In this document: piece by piece, positions 17,744-26,717 of the stretch | Layout: every line of letters begins with the position of its first letter | How positions within the stretch are numbered: position 1 is the first letter of the stretch | Origin: an uncultured Massilia sp. | Lineage (GTDB): Bacteria > Pseudomonadota > Gammaproteobacteria > Burkholderiales > Burkholderiaceae_D | NCBI RefSeq assembly: GCF_913773735.1 | Contig: NZ_CAJYEB010000002.1 | Coordinates: 124,001 to 188,000 of the forward strand | DNA: 64,000 nt | Reading direction: 5' to 3' | Notes under the pieces: generated by a model | Told to the model about the DNA's origin: nothing | The model's database searches: none | The model's input: only the letters and a program-made list of their open reading frames with translations | Translations under genes and position numbers: made by a program

Positions 17744-18268
17744 TTACTTCACCTTCAGCAGTTCCACGTCGAAGATCAGGTCGGCGTCCGGCGGGATCAT
17801 GCCGCCCGGGGCGCCGCGCTTGCCGTAGGCCAGCGCGCTCGGGATGATCAGGGTGCGCTTGCCGCCCACCTTCATGCCGACCACGCCCTGGTCCCAGCCC
17901 TTGATGACCTGGCGCGCGCCGAGGCGGAACTCGAGCGGTTCGCGGCCGGCGTCCAGCGACGAGTCGAACTTCTTGCCGTGCTGCTTCAGGGCCAGCGGCT
18001 TGAACAGCCAGCCGGTGTAGTTGACGACGACGGTATTGCCGACCTGGGCTTCGGCGCCCTTGCCGACCACGTGGTCGACGACCTGGATCTGCGGCTCGTC
18101 CGACGCCGGGGCCTGGCCGACCGGATTGGCCGGATTCGACGGCGTGGCCGCCGTGGCGGTGGCGGCGGCCGGATCGGCCTGGGCCGGCGCCGGCGTCTGG
18201 GCGGATTCCTGGGCGTGGGCGGCGGCGGCCGCCAGCAGCAGGCTTGCGAGGGCGATACGACGAATCAT
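17744..18268 (-). CDS. Exported FKBP-type peptidyl-prolyl cis-trans isomerase
   Basis: A 174-aa protein with a signal peptide ([20 protein letters not shown]), so a periplasmic folding catalyst. A low-complexity Ala/Pro linker (about 21-55) precedes one FKBP domain (about 60-174). Conserved pieces include [39 protein letters not shown], a segment starting [12 protein letters not shown], and [16 protein letters not shown] at the C-terminus. It accelerates proline isomerisation in exported proteins. The neighbours (tcdA upstream, cysK downstream, all on the minus strand) are functionally unrelated. Confidence 0.92.
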   Translation of the reverse strand: MIRRIALASLLLAAAAAHAQESAQTPAPAQADPAAATATAATPSNPANPVGQAPASDEPQIQVVDHVVGKGAEAQVGNTVVVNYTGWLFKPLALKQHGKKFDSSLDAGREPLEFRLGARQVIKGWDQGVVGMKVGGKRTLIIPSALAYGKRGAPGGMIPPDADLIFDVELLKVK

Positions 18269-18302
18269 GGAACCTCTTTCATCAATCAGTAGAAAACCGA
18301 TC

Positions 18303-19238
18303 CTATGATAGCAAGGCCTCTTCCAGTTGCCCAGCGCGCGATGCCGCGGTGGCCGTCGCCGCCGGGGCCCGCTGCGGCTGCGGCGCGGCCTGGGCGGCGT
18401 CGGCCAGCCGGCGCAGGAGATGGCCCGCGGCCACCATGCCGAAGGTCGCGGTGACGACCATGCTCGAACCGAAGCCGGCGCAATTCAGGCCGGTGATGCT
18501 GTTCGCATCGAGCGCGCAGGCATCCCCCGCGTCCGGATAGCGCAGCGGCTCCATCGAGAACACGGCGTCGATGTGGTACTTGTTCTTCTCGCCCTTGGCG
18601 AAGCCGTAGTGCGCGCGCAGGATCTTGCGCACCTTCTTGAGCAGCGGTTCCTGCTCGGTGCGGGCCAGGTCGCGCACCTCGATCTTCGTCGGATCCGTCT
18701 GGCCGCCGGCGCCGCCGATGACGACCAGCGGCAGCGCGTGCCGGCTGCACCAGGCGATCAGCGCCGCCTTGGCCTTGACGCTGTCGATCGCGTCCACCAC
18801 GTAGTCGAAGCGCTGCGCGCCGATCAGCTGCGGGATGTTGTCCGGGTCGACGAAGTCCTCGACCAGCTCCACCTCGCAGTACGGGTTGATCAGCGCGATG
18901 CGCTGCTTCAGGGCCTCGATCTTCGGCATGCCGACGGTCGTCGACAGCGCCTGGATCTGGCGGTTGATGTTCGATTCGGCCACGTTGTCCAGGTCGATCA
19001 GGGTCAGGCGGCCGACCGCGCTGCGCGCCAGCGCTTCGACGATCCAGGAACCGACGCCGCCGACGCCGACCACGCAAACGTGCGCCGCGCGAAAACGTTC
19101 CAGCGCACGCTCGCCGTAGAGGCGGGCGATGCCGCCGAAGCGGCGGTCGAAGTCGATCTCATCGGCAACGTCATCGGCAACGTCATCGGGACCGGCGACG
19201 TCCGCCGGGACTGGGAGGGAAGTGGGAGCGATGGTCAT
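18303..19238 (-). CDS. tcdA: tRNA threonylcarbamoyladenosine dehydratase (TcdA/CsdL)
   Basis: ATP-dependent E1-like enzyme that cyclises t6A to ct6A at position 37 of ANN-decoding tRNAs. The 311-aa chain has the ThiF/E1 adenylation core [19 protein letters not shown], the ribose-binding [15 protein letters not shown] and the family segment [18 protein letters not shown]. The end [12 protein letters not shown] is slightly extended. It sits in the same window as tsaC (28.4-29.4 kb), which makes the t6A precursor, but the two are not linked in an operon. Start at 19238 is the first ATG after a non-coding gap; residues 1-30 are acidic and divergent, so a start a few codons downstream is possible. 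Confidence 0.92.
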   Translation of the reverse strand: MTIAPTSLPVPADVAGPDDVADDVADEIDFDRRFGGIARLYGERALERFRAAHVCVVGVGGVGSWIVEALARSAVGRLTLIDLDNVAESNINRQIQALSTTVGMPKIEALKQRIALINPYCEVELVEDFVDPDNIPQLIGAQRFDYVVDAIDSVKAKAALIAWCSRHALPLVVIGGAGGQTDPTKIEVRDLARTEQEPLLKKVRKILRAHYGFAKGEKNKYHIDAVFSMEPLRYPDAGDACALDANSITGLNCAGFGSSMVVTATFGMVAAGHLLRRLADAAQAAPQPQRAPAATATAASRAGQLEEALLS

Positions 19239-19338
19239 GATCCCGATATTTTAGCGGACGCCGGCATTCCCCTTGCTCTAAAATAACTTTCAGCTAATCA
19301 AAGTTTCTTCGTCCTTTGCGCATCCACAACAGCGAACC

Positions 19339-20556
19339 ATGAACCAGCCACTCCACGACACCGCCCCCGATTTCGACCAGCCGATCGCCGTCCTCAAGCA
19401 TTGCCACGGACGCATCCGCAAGCAGCTGGACACCCTCGACAAGCTGCTGGCCCACCTGCCCGGCCACGGGGCCGACGAGCAGGCGCGCCAGGCGGCGGCG
19501 GCGGTGCGCAAGTACTTCGACAAGGCGGCGCACCTGCACCACGACGACGAGGAACAGGACCTGCTGCCGATGCTGCGCGCCACCGCGCAGGGCGAGGACG
19601 CGGCGACGCTGCAGGCGCTGGCGCCGTCGATCCTGCAGGACCACAAGGACATGGACGCGATGTGGCAGGACCTGCACGAACAATTGAGCGCGATCGCCGA
19701 CGGCAGCGGCACGTACCTGGCGCCGCACACCGTGCGCGACTTCATCCAGCGCTACCAGGACCACATGGAACGCGAGGAAGGCACGATCGCGCCGATGGCG
19801 CTGCGCCTGTTCGACGCCGGCCGGATGGCGACGCTGGGCGCGGCGATGCGCCGCCGCCGCGGCATCGGCATGGACGCCGCCACGCCGTCCGCCTGCGCGC
19901 CGTCCGCACCCGCCATCGGCGAACGGGTGGCCGACCTGCGCACCGACTACGGCCAGGCCAGCCTGGACGAGGGCGACGTGGCCGCCGACCCGATCGACCA
20001 GTTCACGCGCTGGTTCGAGGAAGCGCTGAAGGCCGAGGTCAACGAACCGAACGCGATGAGCCTGGCGACCGTCGACGACGAGGGCCGTCCCAGCTCGCGC
20101 ATCGTGCTGGTCAAGCAGTTCGACGCGCGCGGCATCACCTGGTACACCAACTACGACAGCCAGAAGGGAAAGCAGCTCGCCAGCAAACCTTTTGCGGCTC
20201 TGCTATTCTTTTGGAGCGAACTTGAACGGCAGGTGCGGATCGAAGGCAGGGTCGAACGCACCACCGCCGAGGAAAGCGACAAGTATTTCAACAGCCGGCC
20301 CCTGAAGAGCCGACTGTCGGCGATCGCGTCCGCGCAAAGCGAGCCGATCGCCAGCCGCGCAGCCCTCGAACACAACTACGAGGACGTGGCGCGACAGTAC
20401 GGCGAGAACCCGGCCCGGCCATCGCACTGGGGCGGCTATCGCCTGGTGCCGGAACGGATCGAGTTCTGGCAAGGGCGGCGTTCACGCTTCCACGACCGCA
20501 TCGTCTACGTGCGGCAGGAGGACGGCAGCTGGACGCGGCAACGTTTGCAACCCTGA
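19339..20556 (+). CDS. pdxH: Hemerythrin (HHE) domain - pyridoxamine 5'-phosphate oxidase fusion
   Basis: A single open frame of 405 codons joins two proteins normally encoded separately. Residues about 12-175 form a hemerythrin four-helix bundle with ligand-type residues in [28 protein letters not shown] and [14 protein letters not shown]. Residues about 190-405 are a complete Pdx[48 protein letters not shown] and the canonical C-terminal RLQP. PdxH oxidises PNP/PMP to pyridoxal phosphate with FMN and O2. The frame at the junction (19840-19930) is uninterrupted when read codon by codon. An internal ATG at 19870 (residue 178) could start a separate PdxH but has no ribosome site. It is therefore either a genuine O2/redox-sensing fusion or a lost stop codon. 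Confidence 0.88.
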   Translation: MNQPLHDTAPDFDQPIAVLKHCHGRIRKQLDTLDKLLAHLPGHGADEQARQAAAAVRKYFDKAAHLHHDDEEQDLLPMLRATAQGEDAATLQALAPSILQDHKDMDAMWQDLHEQLSAIADGSGTYLAPHTVRDFIQRYQDHMEREEGTIAPMALRLFDAGRMATLGAAMRRRRGIGMDAATPSACAPSAPAIGERVADLRTDYGQASLDEGDVAADPIDQFTRWFEEALKAEVNEPNAMSLATVDDEGRPSSRIVLVKQFDARGITWYTNYDSQKGKQLASKPFAALLFFWSELERQVRIEGRVERTTAEESDKYFNSRPLKSRLSAIASAQSEPIASRAALEHNYEDVARQYGENPARPSHWGGYRLVPERIEFWQGRRSRFHDRIVYVRQEDGSWTRQRLQP

Positions 20557-20600
20557 CCGGATGCAGCAGCCTCCGGCCAGGATCAGCCGGAGGAATACGC

Positions 20601-21803
20601 GTGTTCGACCATATGAAGCTTTCCGCCTGGACCGCAGGCATCCGTAACAAACTCGACCTGCCGCTGCGCGTGGAACTGTGGAACGGCGACCACGTCGACC
20701 TGTCCGCGGACCAGCCGCGCGTCAAGATCCGCGTGCCCAGCCCGGGCGGCCTGCGCTACCTGTTCTCGCCCTCGCTCGGCAGCCTGGGCGAGGCCTATGT
20801 CGAAGGCAACCTCGAGATCGAGGGGCGCGCCGCCGACATGATCCAGATCGGCAGCGCGCTGGCCGGCACCAGCGGCAAGCCGGCGCGCACCAGCCGCGTA
20901 CTGAGCCTGTTCTCCCCGCACACGCGCGAAAAGGACGCGCAGGCGATCCGCTACCACTACGACGTCTCCAACGAGTTCTACGGCAACTTCCTCGATCCGG
21001 CCATGGTGTATTCCTGCGCCTACTTCGAGAACGGCGACGAGGACCTGGCCACGGCCCAGATCAAGAAGATCGACCACATCCTGACCAAGATCGGCGTGCA
21101 GCCGGGCCAGCGCCTGCTCGACATCGGCTGCGGCTGGGGCGCGCTGGTCATCCGCGCGGCGCAGCGCTTCGGCGCGCGCTGCACCGGCGTGACGCTGTCC
21201 GAGCGCCAGTACGCGCTGGCGCGCGAGCGGGTGGCGCGCGCCGGACTGCAGGACCGCATCGAGATCCGCCTGCAGGACTACCGCGACGTCAAGGGCGAGT
21301 TCGAGCGCATCACCAGCGTCGGCATGTTCGAGCACGTGGGCGTGCAGCACCTGGCGGAATACTTCGGCCGCATCGACAAATTGCTGGCCCCGGGCGGCGT
21401 GGTCATGAACCACGGCATCACCACCAGCGACGTCGACCAGCGCAACAGCCCCTACGGCGGCGGCGACTTCATCGACAAGTACGTGTTCCCGCAGGGCGAG
21501 CTGGCGCACCTGTCGACGGTGATCCGCGCGATGCAGGAAGGCGGCCTGGAAGTGCGCGACGTGGAAAACCTGCGCCGCCACTACGCCCGCACCTGCGCGC
21601 TCTGGACCGAGAACTTCGAGCGCAACGCCGAGCGCATCCGCCAGACGGCCGACCCCAAGACCTTCCGCATCTGGCACGTCTACCTGGCCGGCTGCGCCTA
21701 TGCCTTCGCGCACGACTGGATCAGCCTGTACCAGATCGTCGGCGGCAAGGCGGGGCAGGATCCGGCGCAGATGCCGTGGTCGCGCAAATACATGTACCAC
21801 TGA
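20601..21803 (+). CDS. cfa: Cyclopropane-fatty-acyl-phospholipid synthase
   Basis: Transfers a methylene group from S-adenosylmethionine to unsaturated acyl chains of membrane phospholipids. The 400-aa chain has the N-terminal lipid-binding region and a SAM-binding core: [17 protein letters not shown], then [16 protein letters not shown] near residue 175 and [12 protein letters not shown]. The GTG start at 20601 is supported by GGAGG eight bases upstream; an in-frame ATG four codons later lacks comparable spacing. It follows the hemerythrin-PdxH gene by 44 nt and may share its transcript. Repeats of the GTAGGGTG type follow the stop. Confidence 0.94.
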   Translation: MFDHMKLSAWTAGIRNKLDLPLRVELWNGDHVDLSADQPRVKIRVPSPGGLRYLFSPSLGSLGEAYVEGNLEIEGRAADMIQIGSALAGTSGKPARTSRVLSLFSPHTREKDAQAIRYHYDVSNEFYGNFLDPAMVYSCAYFENGDEDLATAQIKKIDHILTKIGVQPGQRLLDIGCGWGALVIRAAQRFGARCTGVTLSERQYALARERVARAGLQDRIEIRLQDYRDVKGEFERITSVGMFEHVGVQHLAEYFGRIDKLLAPGGVVMNHGITTSDVDQRNSPYGGGDFIDKYVFPQGELAHLSTVIRAMQEGGLEVRDVENLRRHYARTCALWTENFERNAERIRQTADPKTFRIWHVYLAGCAYAFAHDWISLYQIVGGKAGQDPAQMPWSRKYMYH

Positions 21804-21805
21804 TC

Positions 21806-21910
21806 GTAGGGTGGACGGGTCCCCCGTCCACGCGTTCAATCATCATGGGCAGGCCGCACGGCCGATCGGAAACTGGTTGGACGCGTGGACGGCGGAGCCG
21901 TCCACCCTAC
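21806..21910. repeat. Inverted pair of GTAGGGTG hairpin repeats between convergent cfa and msrA
   Basis: Unit 1 (21806-21839) reads GTAGGGTGGACGGG then a C-rich loop, then CCGTCCACGCGTTCAA. Unit 2 (21877-21910) is the same element on the other strand with a different loop. Each folds alone, and the two also form a long-range inverted repeat flanking 37 bp. Confidence 0.8.
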
Positions 21911-21926
21911 CCGGTGGGATGCCTGG

Positions 21927-22466
21927 TCATTTCACGCGTTCGGCGAACGTCTTGCGGAACTTGGCCACCTTGGGCGCCACCACGAAGGCGCAGTAACCCT
22001 GCAGCGGATGCTGGGCAAAGTAATTCTGGTGGTACTCCTCGGCCTTGTACCACTGCGCGGCCGGCCGTACCTGGGTGACGATCGGCGCGTCCCACACGGC
22101 CGCCATTTCCGCCATCACCTGGCGCGCCGTCGCGTCCTGCTCCGGCGACGTCGTGAAGATCACCGAGCGGTATTGCGTGCCGACGTCGTTGCCCTGGCGG
22201 TTCGGCGTGGTCGGGTCGTGGATCGTGAAGAAGATTTCCAGGAGGTCGCGGTAGCCGATCACGGCCGGGTCGAATTCCAGGCGCACCACCTCGGCATGGC
22301 CGGTGGTGCCGGAACACACCTGTTCGTAGGTCGGGCTGACGGTATCGCCGCCCATGTAGCCCGATTCGACGCGGCGGATCCCGCGCGCCTCGAGGTACAC
22401 GGCCTCGATGCACCAGAAGCAGCCGCCGCCCAGGATCGCCACTTCGGTTGCGGATGGTTCGCTCAT
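21927..22466 (-). CDS. msrA: Peptide-methionine (S)-S-oxide reductase
   Basis: Repairs oxidised methionine (S-epimer) in proteins using thioredoxin. The 179-aa protein begins at MSEPSATEV (22466), supported by AAGGAG a few bases upstream; the longer frame to 22520 has none. The catalytic cysteine lies in GGGCFWCIEAVY, and the conserved VESGYMGG, GTTGHAEVVRLEFDP and GTQYRSVIF segments are intact. The C-terminal HQNYFAQHPLQGYC region has the family's usual resolving-cysteine area. No msrB is fused or adjacent. It diverges from a flavin reductase gene. Confidence 0.95.
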   Translation of the reverse strand: MSEPSATEVAILGGGCFWCIEAVYLEARGIRRVESGYMGGDTVSPTYEQVCSGTTGHAEVVRLEFDPAVIGYRDLLEIFFTIHDPTTPNRQGNDVGTQYRSVIFTTSPEQDATARQVMAEMAAVWDAPIVTQVRPAAQWYKAEEYHQNYFAQHPLQGYCAFVVAPKVAKFRKTFAERVK

Positions 22467-22573
22467 CGCAGCTCCTTGTCCATGGGTTGTCGTTGACGCT
22501 TCCACTCTAACGCAAAGCACGCGCGCGTGCAGACTGTGCCGGAATGGCGTCGCATTGGTGGCATAATGCGCGG

Positions 22574-23083
22574 ATGAACACCAGCTCCCCCCGCGCCGCC
22601 GAGCGCGGTTTCGATTCCGCGCATTTCCGCCAGGCCCTGTCGCAATTCGCGACCGGGGTCACCGTGATCACGACGCGCCTGGCCGACGGCAGCTTCCGCG
22701 GCCTGACCGCCAGTTCCTTCAACTCGGTCTCGCTGGAACCGCCGCTGGTCCTGTGGAGCCTGTCCAATGCCGCCAACAGCCTGCCCATCTTCAGCGGCAA
22801 TTCGCACTACGTGATCAACGTGCTGTCGGCCGGCCAGGAAGACCTGGCGCGGCGCTTTTCGCGGCGCGGCGAGGATCCGTTCGCCGGCACCGGCTACACG
22901 CTGTCGCGCACCGGCCAGCCCATCCTCGAGGGCGCCGCGGCCTGGTTCGAATGCCACAACCGCAGCCGCTATCCGGAGGGCGACCACGTGATCTTCGTCG
23001 GCGAGGTCGAGGACTGCGCGGCCGATCCGCAGGCCGCCCTGCTGTTCCACGGCGGCCGCTTCGGCACGACGACGGCGCGCTGA
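22574..23083 (+). CDS. Flavin reductase-family (FMN-binding) protein
   Basis: A 169-aa split-barrel flavoprotein of the flavin reductase-like family. GVTVITTRLADG, GLTASSFNSVSLEPPLVLWS and NVLSAGQEDLARRFS are the typical FMN/NADH-binding segments, and GDHVIFVGEVED closes the fold. The family supplies reduced FMN or FAD to a partner monooxygenase; no monooxygenase is adjacent, so the partner is unknown. The start at 22574 (MNTSSPRAA) is chosen because a CATAAT -10-like box at 22562 lies just before it; translation from 22544 would begin upstream of that box. Confidence 0.86.
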   Translation: MNTSSPRAAERGFDSAHFRQALSQFATGVTVITTRLADGSFRGLTASSFNSVSLEPPLVLWSLSNAANSLPIFSGNSHYVINVLSAGQEDLARRFSRRGEDPFAGTGYTLSRTGQPILEGAAAWFECHNRSRYPEGDHVIFVGEVEDCAADPQAALLFHGGRFGTTTAR

Positions 23084-23147
23084 TCTTGCACGTTTAAAAA
23101 TGAAAATGCCTGTCGCAGTTTGAAAAGATGCGCCAGGACGGGATTCC

Positions 23148-23153
23148 TATAAT
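23148..23153 (+). promoter_or_regulatory. -10 box of the gcdH promoter
   Basis: A perfect TATAAT lies 35 bp before the gcdH start codon in an otherwise GC-rich context. No good -35 hexamer stands at 17 bp, so an activator may be needed. Confidence 0.45.
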
Positions 23154-23188
23154 GGCTCGGACAAGAATTCTTCTGAGACAGGACTCCC

Positions 23189-24373
23189 ATGACCCGTTCC
23201 GCCAAAGCCCAGTTCCACTGGGACGATCCGCTGCTGCTCAACGAGCAATTGACTGAAGACGAGCGCATGGTGCGCGACGCCGCCGCCGCCTACTGCCAGG
23301 ACAAATTGCAGCCGCGTATCCTCGACGCCTTCCGCCACGAAACGATGGATACCGCGATCTTCCGCGAGATGGGCGAACTGGGCCTGCTGGGTCCGACCAT
23401 CCCCGAGCAGTACGGCGGTCCCGGCCTGAACTACGTGGCCTACGGCGTCATCGCGCGCGAGGTCGAGCGCGTCGACTCCGGCTACCGCTCGATGATGAGC
23501 GTGCAGTCCTCGCTCGTGATGGTGCCGATCTTCGAGTTCGGCAACGAGGAAACGAAGCAGAAATACCTGCCGAAGCTGGCCACCGGCGAATGGATCGGCT
23601 GCTTCGGCCTGACCGAGCCGAACCACGGCTCCGACCCGGCCTCGATGGTCACGCGCGCGCGCAAGGTCGACGGCGGCTACCGCCTCACCGGCGCCAAGAT
23701 GTGGATCACGAATTCCCCGGTCGCCGACGTGTTCGTGGTCTGGGCCAAGGACGACGAGGGCGCGATCCGCGGCTTCGTGCTGGAAAAGGGCTGGAAGGGG
23801 CTGTCGGCCCCGGCCATCCACGGCAAGTTCGGCCTGCGCGCCTCGATCACCGGCGAGATCGTCATGGACGAGGTGTTCGTGCCGGAAGAAAACGCCTTCC
23901 CGGAAGTGCGCGGCCTGAAGGGCCCGTTCACCTGCCTGAACTCGGCCCGCTACGGCATCGCCTGGGGCGCGCTGGGCGCGGCCGAGGATTGCTGGCACAC
24001 GGCGCGCCAGTACGTGCTCGACCGCCAGCAGTTCGGCAAGCCGCTGGCCGCCAACCAGCTCGTGCAGAAAAAGCTGGCCGACATGCAGACCGAGATCACG
24101 CTGGGCCTGCAGGGCTGCCTGCGCCTGGGCCGCATGAAGGACGAAGGCACGGCCGCCGTCGAGATCACCTCGATCATGAAGCGCAATTCCTGCGGCAAGG
24201 CGCTGGACATCGCCCGGGTCGCCCGCGACATGCTGGGCGGTAATGGCATCTCGGACGAGTTCGGCATCATCCGCCACATGGTGAACCTGGAAGTGGTCAA
24301 TACCTACGAAGGCACGCACGATATCCACGCGCTGATCCTGGGGCGCGCGCAGACGGGCATCGCGGCGTTCTGA
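23189..24373 (+). CDS. gcdH: Glutaryl-CoA dehydrogenase
   Basis: FAD-dependent acyl-CoA dehydrogenase that oxidises and decarboxylates glutaryl-CoA to crotonyl-CoA in lysine/tryptophan breakdown. The 394-aa length is typical. Visible features: the FAD/substrate loop [46 protein letters not shown] (glutaryl-CoA-dehydrogenase-type), and the catalytic glutamate in [20 protein letters not shown] at the end. The substrate is assigned from these motifs and overall resemblance; a related short-chain acyl-CoA dehydrogenase is the alternative. It is monocistronic, with its own TATAAT box and a strong terminator. Confidence 0.9.
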   Translation: MTRSAKAQFHWDDPLLLNEQLTEDERMVRDAAAAYCQDKLQPRILDAFRHETMDTAIFREMGELGLLGPTIPEQYGGPGLNYVAYGVIAREVERVDSGYRSMMSVQSSLVMVPIFEFGNEETKQKYLPKLATGEWIGCFGLTEPNHGSDPASMVTRARKVDGGYRLTGAKMWITNSPVADVFVVWAKDDEGAIRGFVLEKGWKGLSAPAIHGKFGLRASITGEIVMDEVFVPEENAFPEVRGLKGPFTCLNSARYGIAWGALGAAEDCWHTARQYVLDRQQFGKPLAANQLVQKKLADMQTEITLGLQGCLRLGRMKDEGTAAVEITSIMKRNSCGKALDIARVARDMLGGNGISDEFGIIRHMVNLEVVNTYEGTHDIHALILGRAQTGIAAF

Positions 24374-24387
24374 ACGCTGTCCTCCAA

Positions 24388-24421
24388 TAAAAAAAACCCG
24401 CTGCGAGAGCGGGTTTTTTTT
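24388..24421. terminator. Bidirectional Rho-independent terminator between gcdH and ompW
   Basis: Stem CCCGCT (24397-24402) / AGCGGG (24408-24413) with a 5-nt loop. It is flanked by an A-run on the left and an 8-nt T-run on the right, so it can terminate transcription from both sides. Confidence 0.92.
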
Positions 24422-24436
24422 CGCCTGCCTGCCGCC

Positions 24437-25114
24437 TCAGAAGCGGTAGCCGACCGTCAGGATGTACGAATCCGGATCCAGCTTCATGTGCTGGTTCTGG
24501 CCGGTCGAGAAATGCACGTCGGTACGCAGCTTGGTCTTGATGTAGGCGGCGTTGAGCGACCATTTCTCGGTGACGGCGAAGCTTGCGCCGAGCTGGCCGG
24601 ACACGGTCCACTTGTTGTCGATGCTGAAGGTGGTCGCCGGGCCGCCCGGATTGGTCAGCGCGGTCATCTTGAACGAGCCGGTTTCCTTCTGGAAGATCGC
24701 ATAGGTCACGCCCAGGCCGACGTAGGGACGGAAACGCGCATTCGGATCGAAGAAGCGGTATTGCAGCAGGGCGATCGCCGGCAGCGCCTCGACCGTGCCC
24801 AGCTGGCCGCCCGCCGCGATCGCGCCGGCGCCGTAGATCTTGTGCTTGTACGGCGTGCCGATCGCGGTCTCGACCGAGATATTGTCGGTCAGGCTGTACG
24901 TGATGGTGGCCATCGGCTGGGTGTCCTTCTCGACGTCGCCGAAGGAGTTCGGCAGCGCCGGCGCCGAGATCGCGCCGCTGGTGACGTCCGGCCGGATCTG
25001 GGTGGCGCCGACCGCCACGGTCCACTGGCCCTTCGACTGCGCCGCCGCGCCGCCCGCCGCCGCCAGCGCACCCGCGGCAACCAGCAACTTCACGACGTTG
25101 GAACTGAATTTCAT
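24437..25114 (-). CDS. ompW: OmpW-family outer membrane protein
   Basis: A 225-aa outer-membrane beta-barrel. The signal peptide ends at GGAAAQ (residue about 26). The following chain has alternating polar/hydrophobic strands and the OmpW-type segments FRPYVGLGVTYAIF, KWTVSGQLGASFAVTEKW and a C-terminal strand ending in F (LTVGYRF), the usual barrel assembly signal. OmpW proteins form a narrow hydrophobic channel for small non-polar molecules. It precedes the GDSL lipoprotein gene's stop on the same strand only by position; the 61-bp gap between them has no clear terminator, so cotranscription is possible. Confidence 0.9.
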   Translation of the reverse strand: MKFSSNVVKLLVAAGALAAAGGAAAQSKGQWTVAVGATQIRPDVTSGAISAPALPNSFGDVEKDTQPMATITYSLTDNISVETAIGTPYKHKIYGAGAIAAGGQLGTVEALPAIALLQYRFFDPNARFRPYVGLGVTYAIFQKETGSFKMTALTNPGGPATTFSIDNKWTVSGQLGASFAVTEKWSLNAAYIKTKLRTDVHFSTGQNQHMKLDPDSYILTVGYRF

Positions 25115-25175
25115 GGTATCTCCTGATTGTTATTGGATCGGCCCGTCCGCGCGGACGGGCCCGTCGTGAATGGGA

Positions 25176-26528
25176 TTACAGCCAGCCCTTGCCGCTCATC
25201 TGCAGCAGCACGTAGCGCGCGACCAGCGCGTTCTCGAACGGCGTCGGGTGGACGTCGTCGGCGAACATGTAGTGGCTGACGTCGCCGGCGATCGTGTTGG
25301 TCTTGTTGCAGACCAGCGAGGACGTGCCCAGCTTGTTGGCGCCGCAGGCCGGGGTCGAGGTATTGGTCAGGCCGTACGGGCCCGGATTGATGACCTGGTC
25401 GTGGCTGACCGACCACAGGTCGACGTACAGCACCTTGGCTTCGCTCGCCACGCCGGCCTTCAGCTGGGCGTTGAAGGCGTCGACGGCGGTCTTGATCAGG
25501 GTCTGGATCGATTCGCTCTGCGACTTGCCCGACGGGGTCGAGGCAACGTCCGGCAGGTTGTTCACCAGCACGTAGTTGGCGCCCTTGGCGACGATCTGGG
25601 TCTTGACCAGGTTGGCCAGCTCGGTACCGGCCACCGTCATCGCCTGCACGACGCCGGCGGCGTTTGCGCTGGCGTAGTCGGCGCCGGCCTTGGCGCCGGC
25701 GGCGTTGGCGTCGGTCTGGGCCTTGGCGGCGATGGTCGCGGCCTGGGCCGGTGCACCCGTGAAGCCGGCCTGGACGGCGGCGACGACGCCGGCCTGGACG
25801 ATGGTCTGCGGGGTGCTGCCGCTGCGCGCCGCTTCGGTCTGGACGGCCAGGCCGATGGTCTGGGCCGCGGTGGCCGGATTGGCGGCGCCGGCCGCCAGCT
25901 GGCCCACCAGCGAGGTGGCGAACGCCTTGCTGCCGGCGGCGGTGCCGGCGGCCGTGGCCTTGGCCGACAGGTCGCCCAGCAGGAACAGGATGTCGTTACC
26001 GCCGGCCATCACGGTGACCAGTTCGTTGCCGCTGAACTTGCCGCCGGCCTTGGCCAGGTGGTTGGCGATCTGGGTCACGACCGGGACGGTGGTCAGGCCC
26101 AACGTCGGGTTGAGCAGCTTGTTGTTCGGGCCGACCGGATTGGTCACGCGGGCGCCGCCCTGGGCGTAGTTGAAGCAGTTGGCGTTGAAGGTCACCGCGA
26201 CGGCGAAGTCGCCCTGGCCTTCCAGGCCGGTCTGGGCCGCGCACGGCGCCGCCAGGCCCAGCTGCGCAGCCACGTATTCGGTCCAGTTCTTGCCGGTCAG
26301 TTCGGGGTTCGCGGCGGTGTTGTCGCCGTTGATCGTGAACTTGCCGCCGCCCAGCGCCTTGACGGCGCCGACGTTGTAGCTGCCGACGTCGGACAGGCTG
26401 TCGCCGAACGATACCTGGCCGCTGAACTTGAAAGCCGGGGCCTGGTCGCCGCCGCGCGGGCCGTTGCCGCCGCATGCGGCGAGGACGGCCGCGGTCACCA
26501 GCGCGAGCGCGAAAGTGGTCTTACGCAT
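25176..26528 (-). CDS. SGNH/GDSL-family hydrolase, predicted lipoprotein
   Basis: A 450-aa esterase or lipase-like protein. A lipobox (VLAACGG, Cys near residue 19) indicates acylation and anchoring in the outer membrane or export. Block I with the catalytic serine is SFGDSLSDVGSY, the GxND block is VMAGGNDILFLLGD, and the Asp/His block is FADDVHPTPFENALVARY near the end. Between them lies a roughly 120-residue Ala-rich stretch (genomic about 25600-25960) not needed for the fold. Similar proteins are outer-membrane or secreted esterases. The natural ester is unknown. Confidence 0.87.
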   Translation of the reverse strand: MRKTTFALALVTAAVLAACGGNGPRGGDQAPAFKFSGQVSFGDSLSDVGSYNVGAVKALGGGKFTINGDNTAANPELTGKNWTEYVAAQLGLAAPCAAQTGLEGQGDFAVAVTFNANCFNYAQGGARVTNPVGPNNKLLNPTLGLTTVPVVTQIANHLAKAGGKFSGNELVTVMAGGNDILFLLGDLSAKATAAGTAAGSKAFATSLVGQLAAGAANPATAAQTIGLAVQTEAARSGSTPQTIVQAGVVAAVQAGFTGAPAQAATIAAKAQTDANAAGAKAGADYASANAAGVVQAMTVAGTELANLVKTQIVAKGANYVLVNNLPDVASTPSGKSQSESIQTLIKTAVDAFNAQLKAGVASEAKVLYVDLWSVSHDQVINPGPYGLTNTSTPACGANKLGTSSLVCNKTNTIAGDVSHYMFADDVHPTPFENALVARYVLLQMSGKGWL

Positions 26529-26717
26529 TGTGTCTCCTAATTTGAAATTTGTTCTTGTGAAACGAACGCTCGTGCTATTCGTGTGTCATTAATATGCCAG
26601 TGTTCAATTCGCTTGTATAGCGAAAAGCTTTCCGCGCGTGCATGAAATGCAACACGAAATGTCAACCGGATGAGCCTGACAGCTGCGGATTATAACCACG
26701 GGCATGGTGTTGTTACA

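Noticed and set aside
19870..20556. Independent pdxH gene starting at the internal ATG
   Set aside because: No ribosome site precedes the ATG and the upstream frame is open through a full hemerythrin domain, so a fusion fits better, though internal initiation cannot be excluded.
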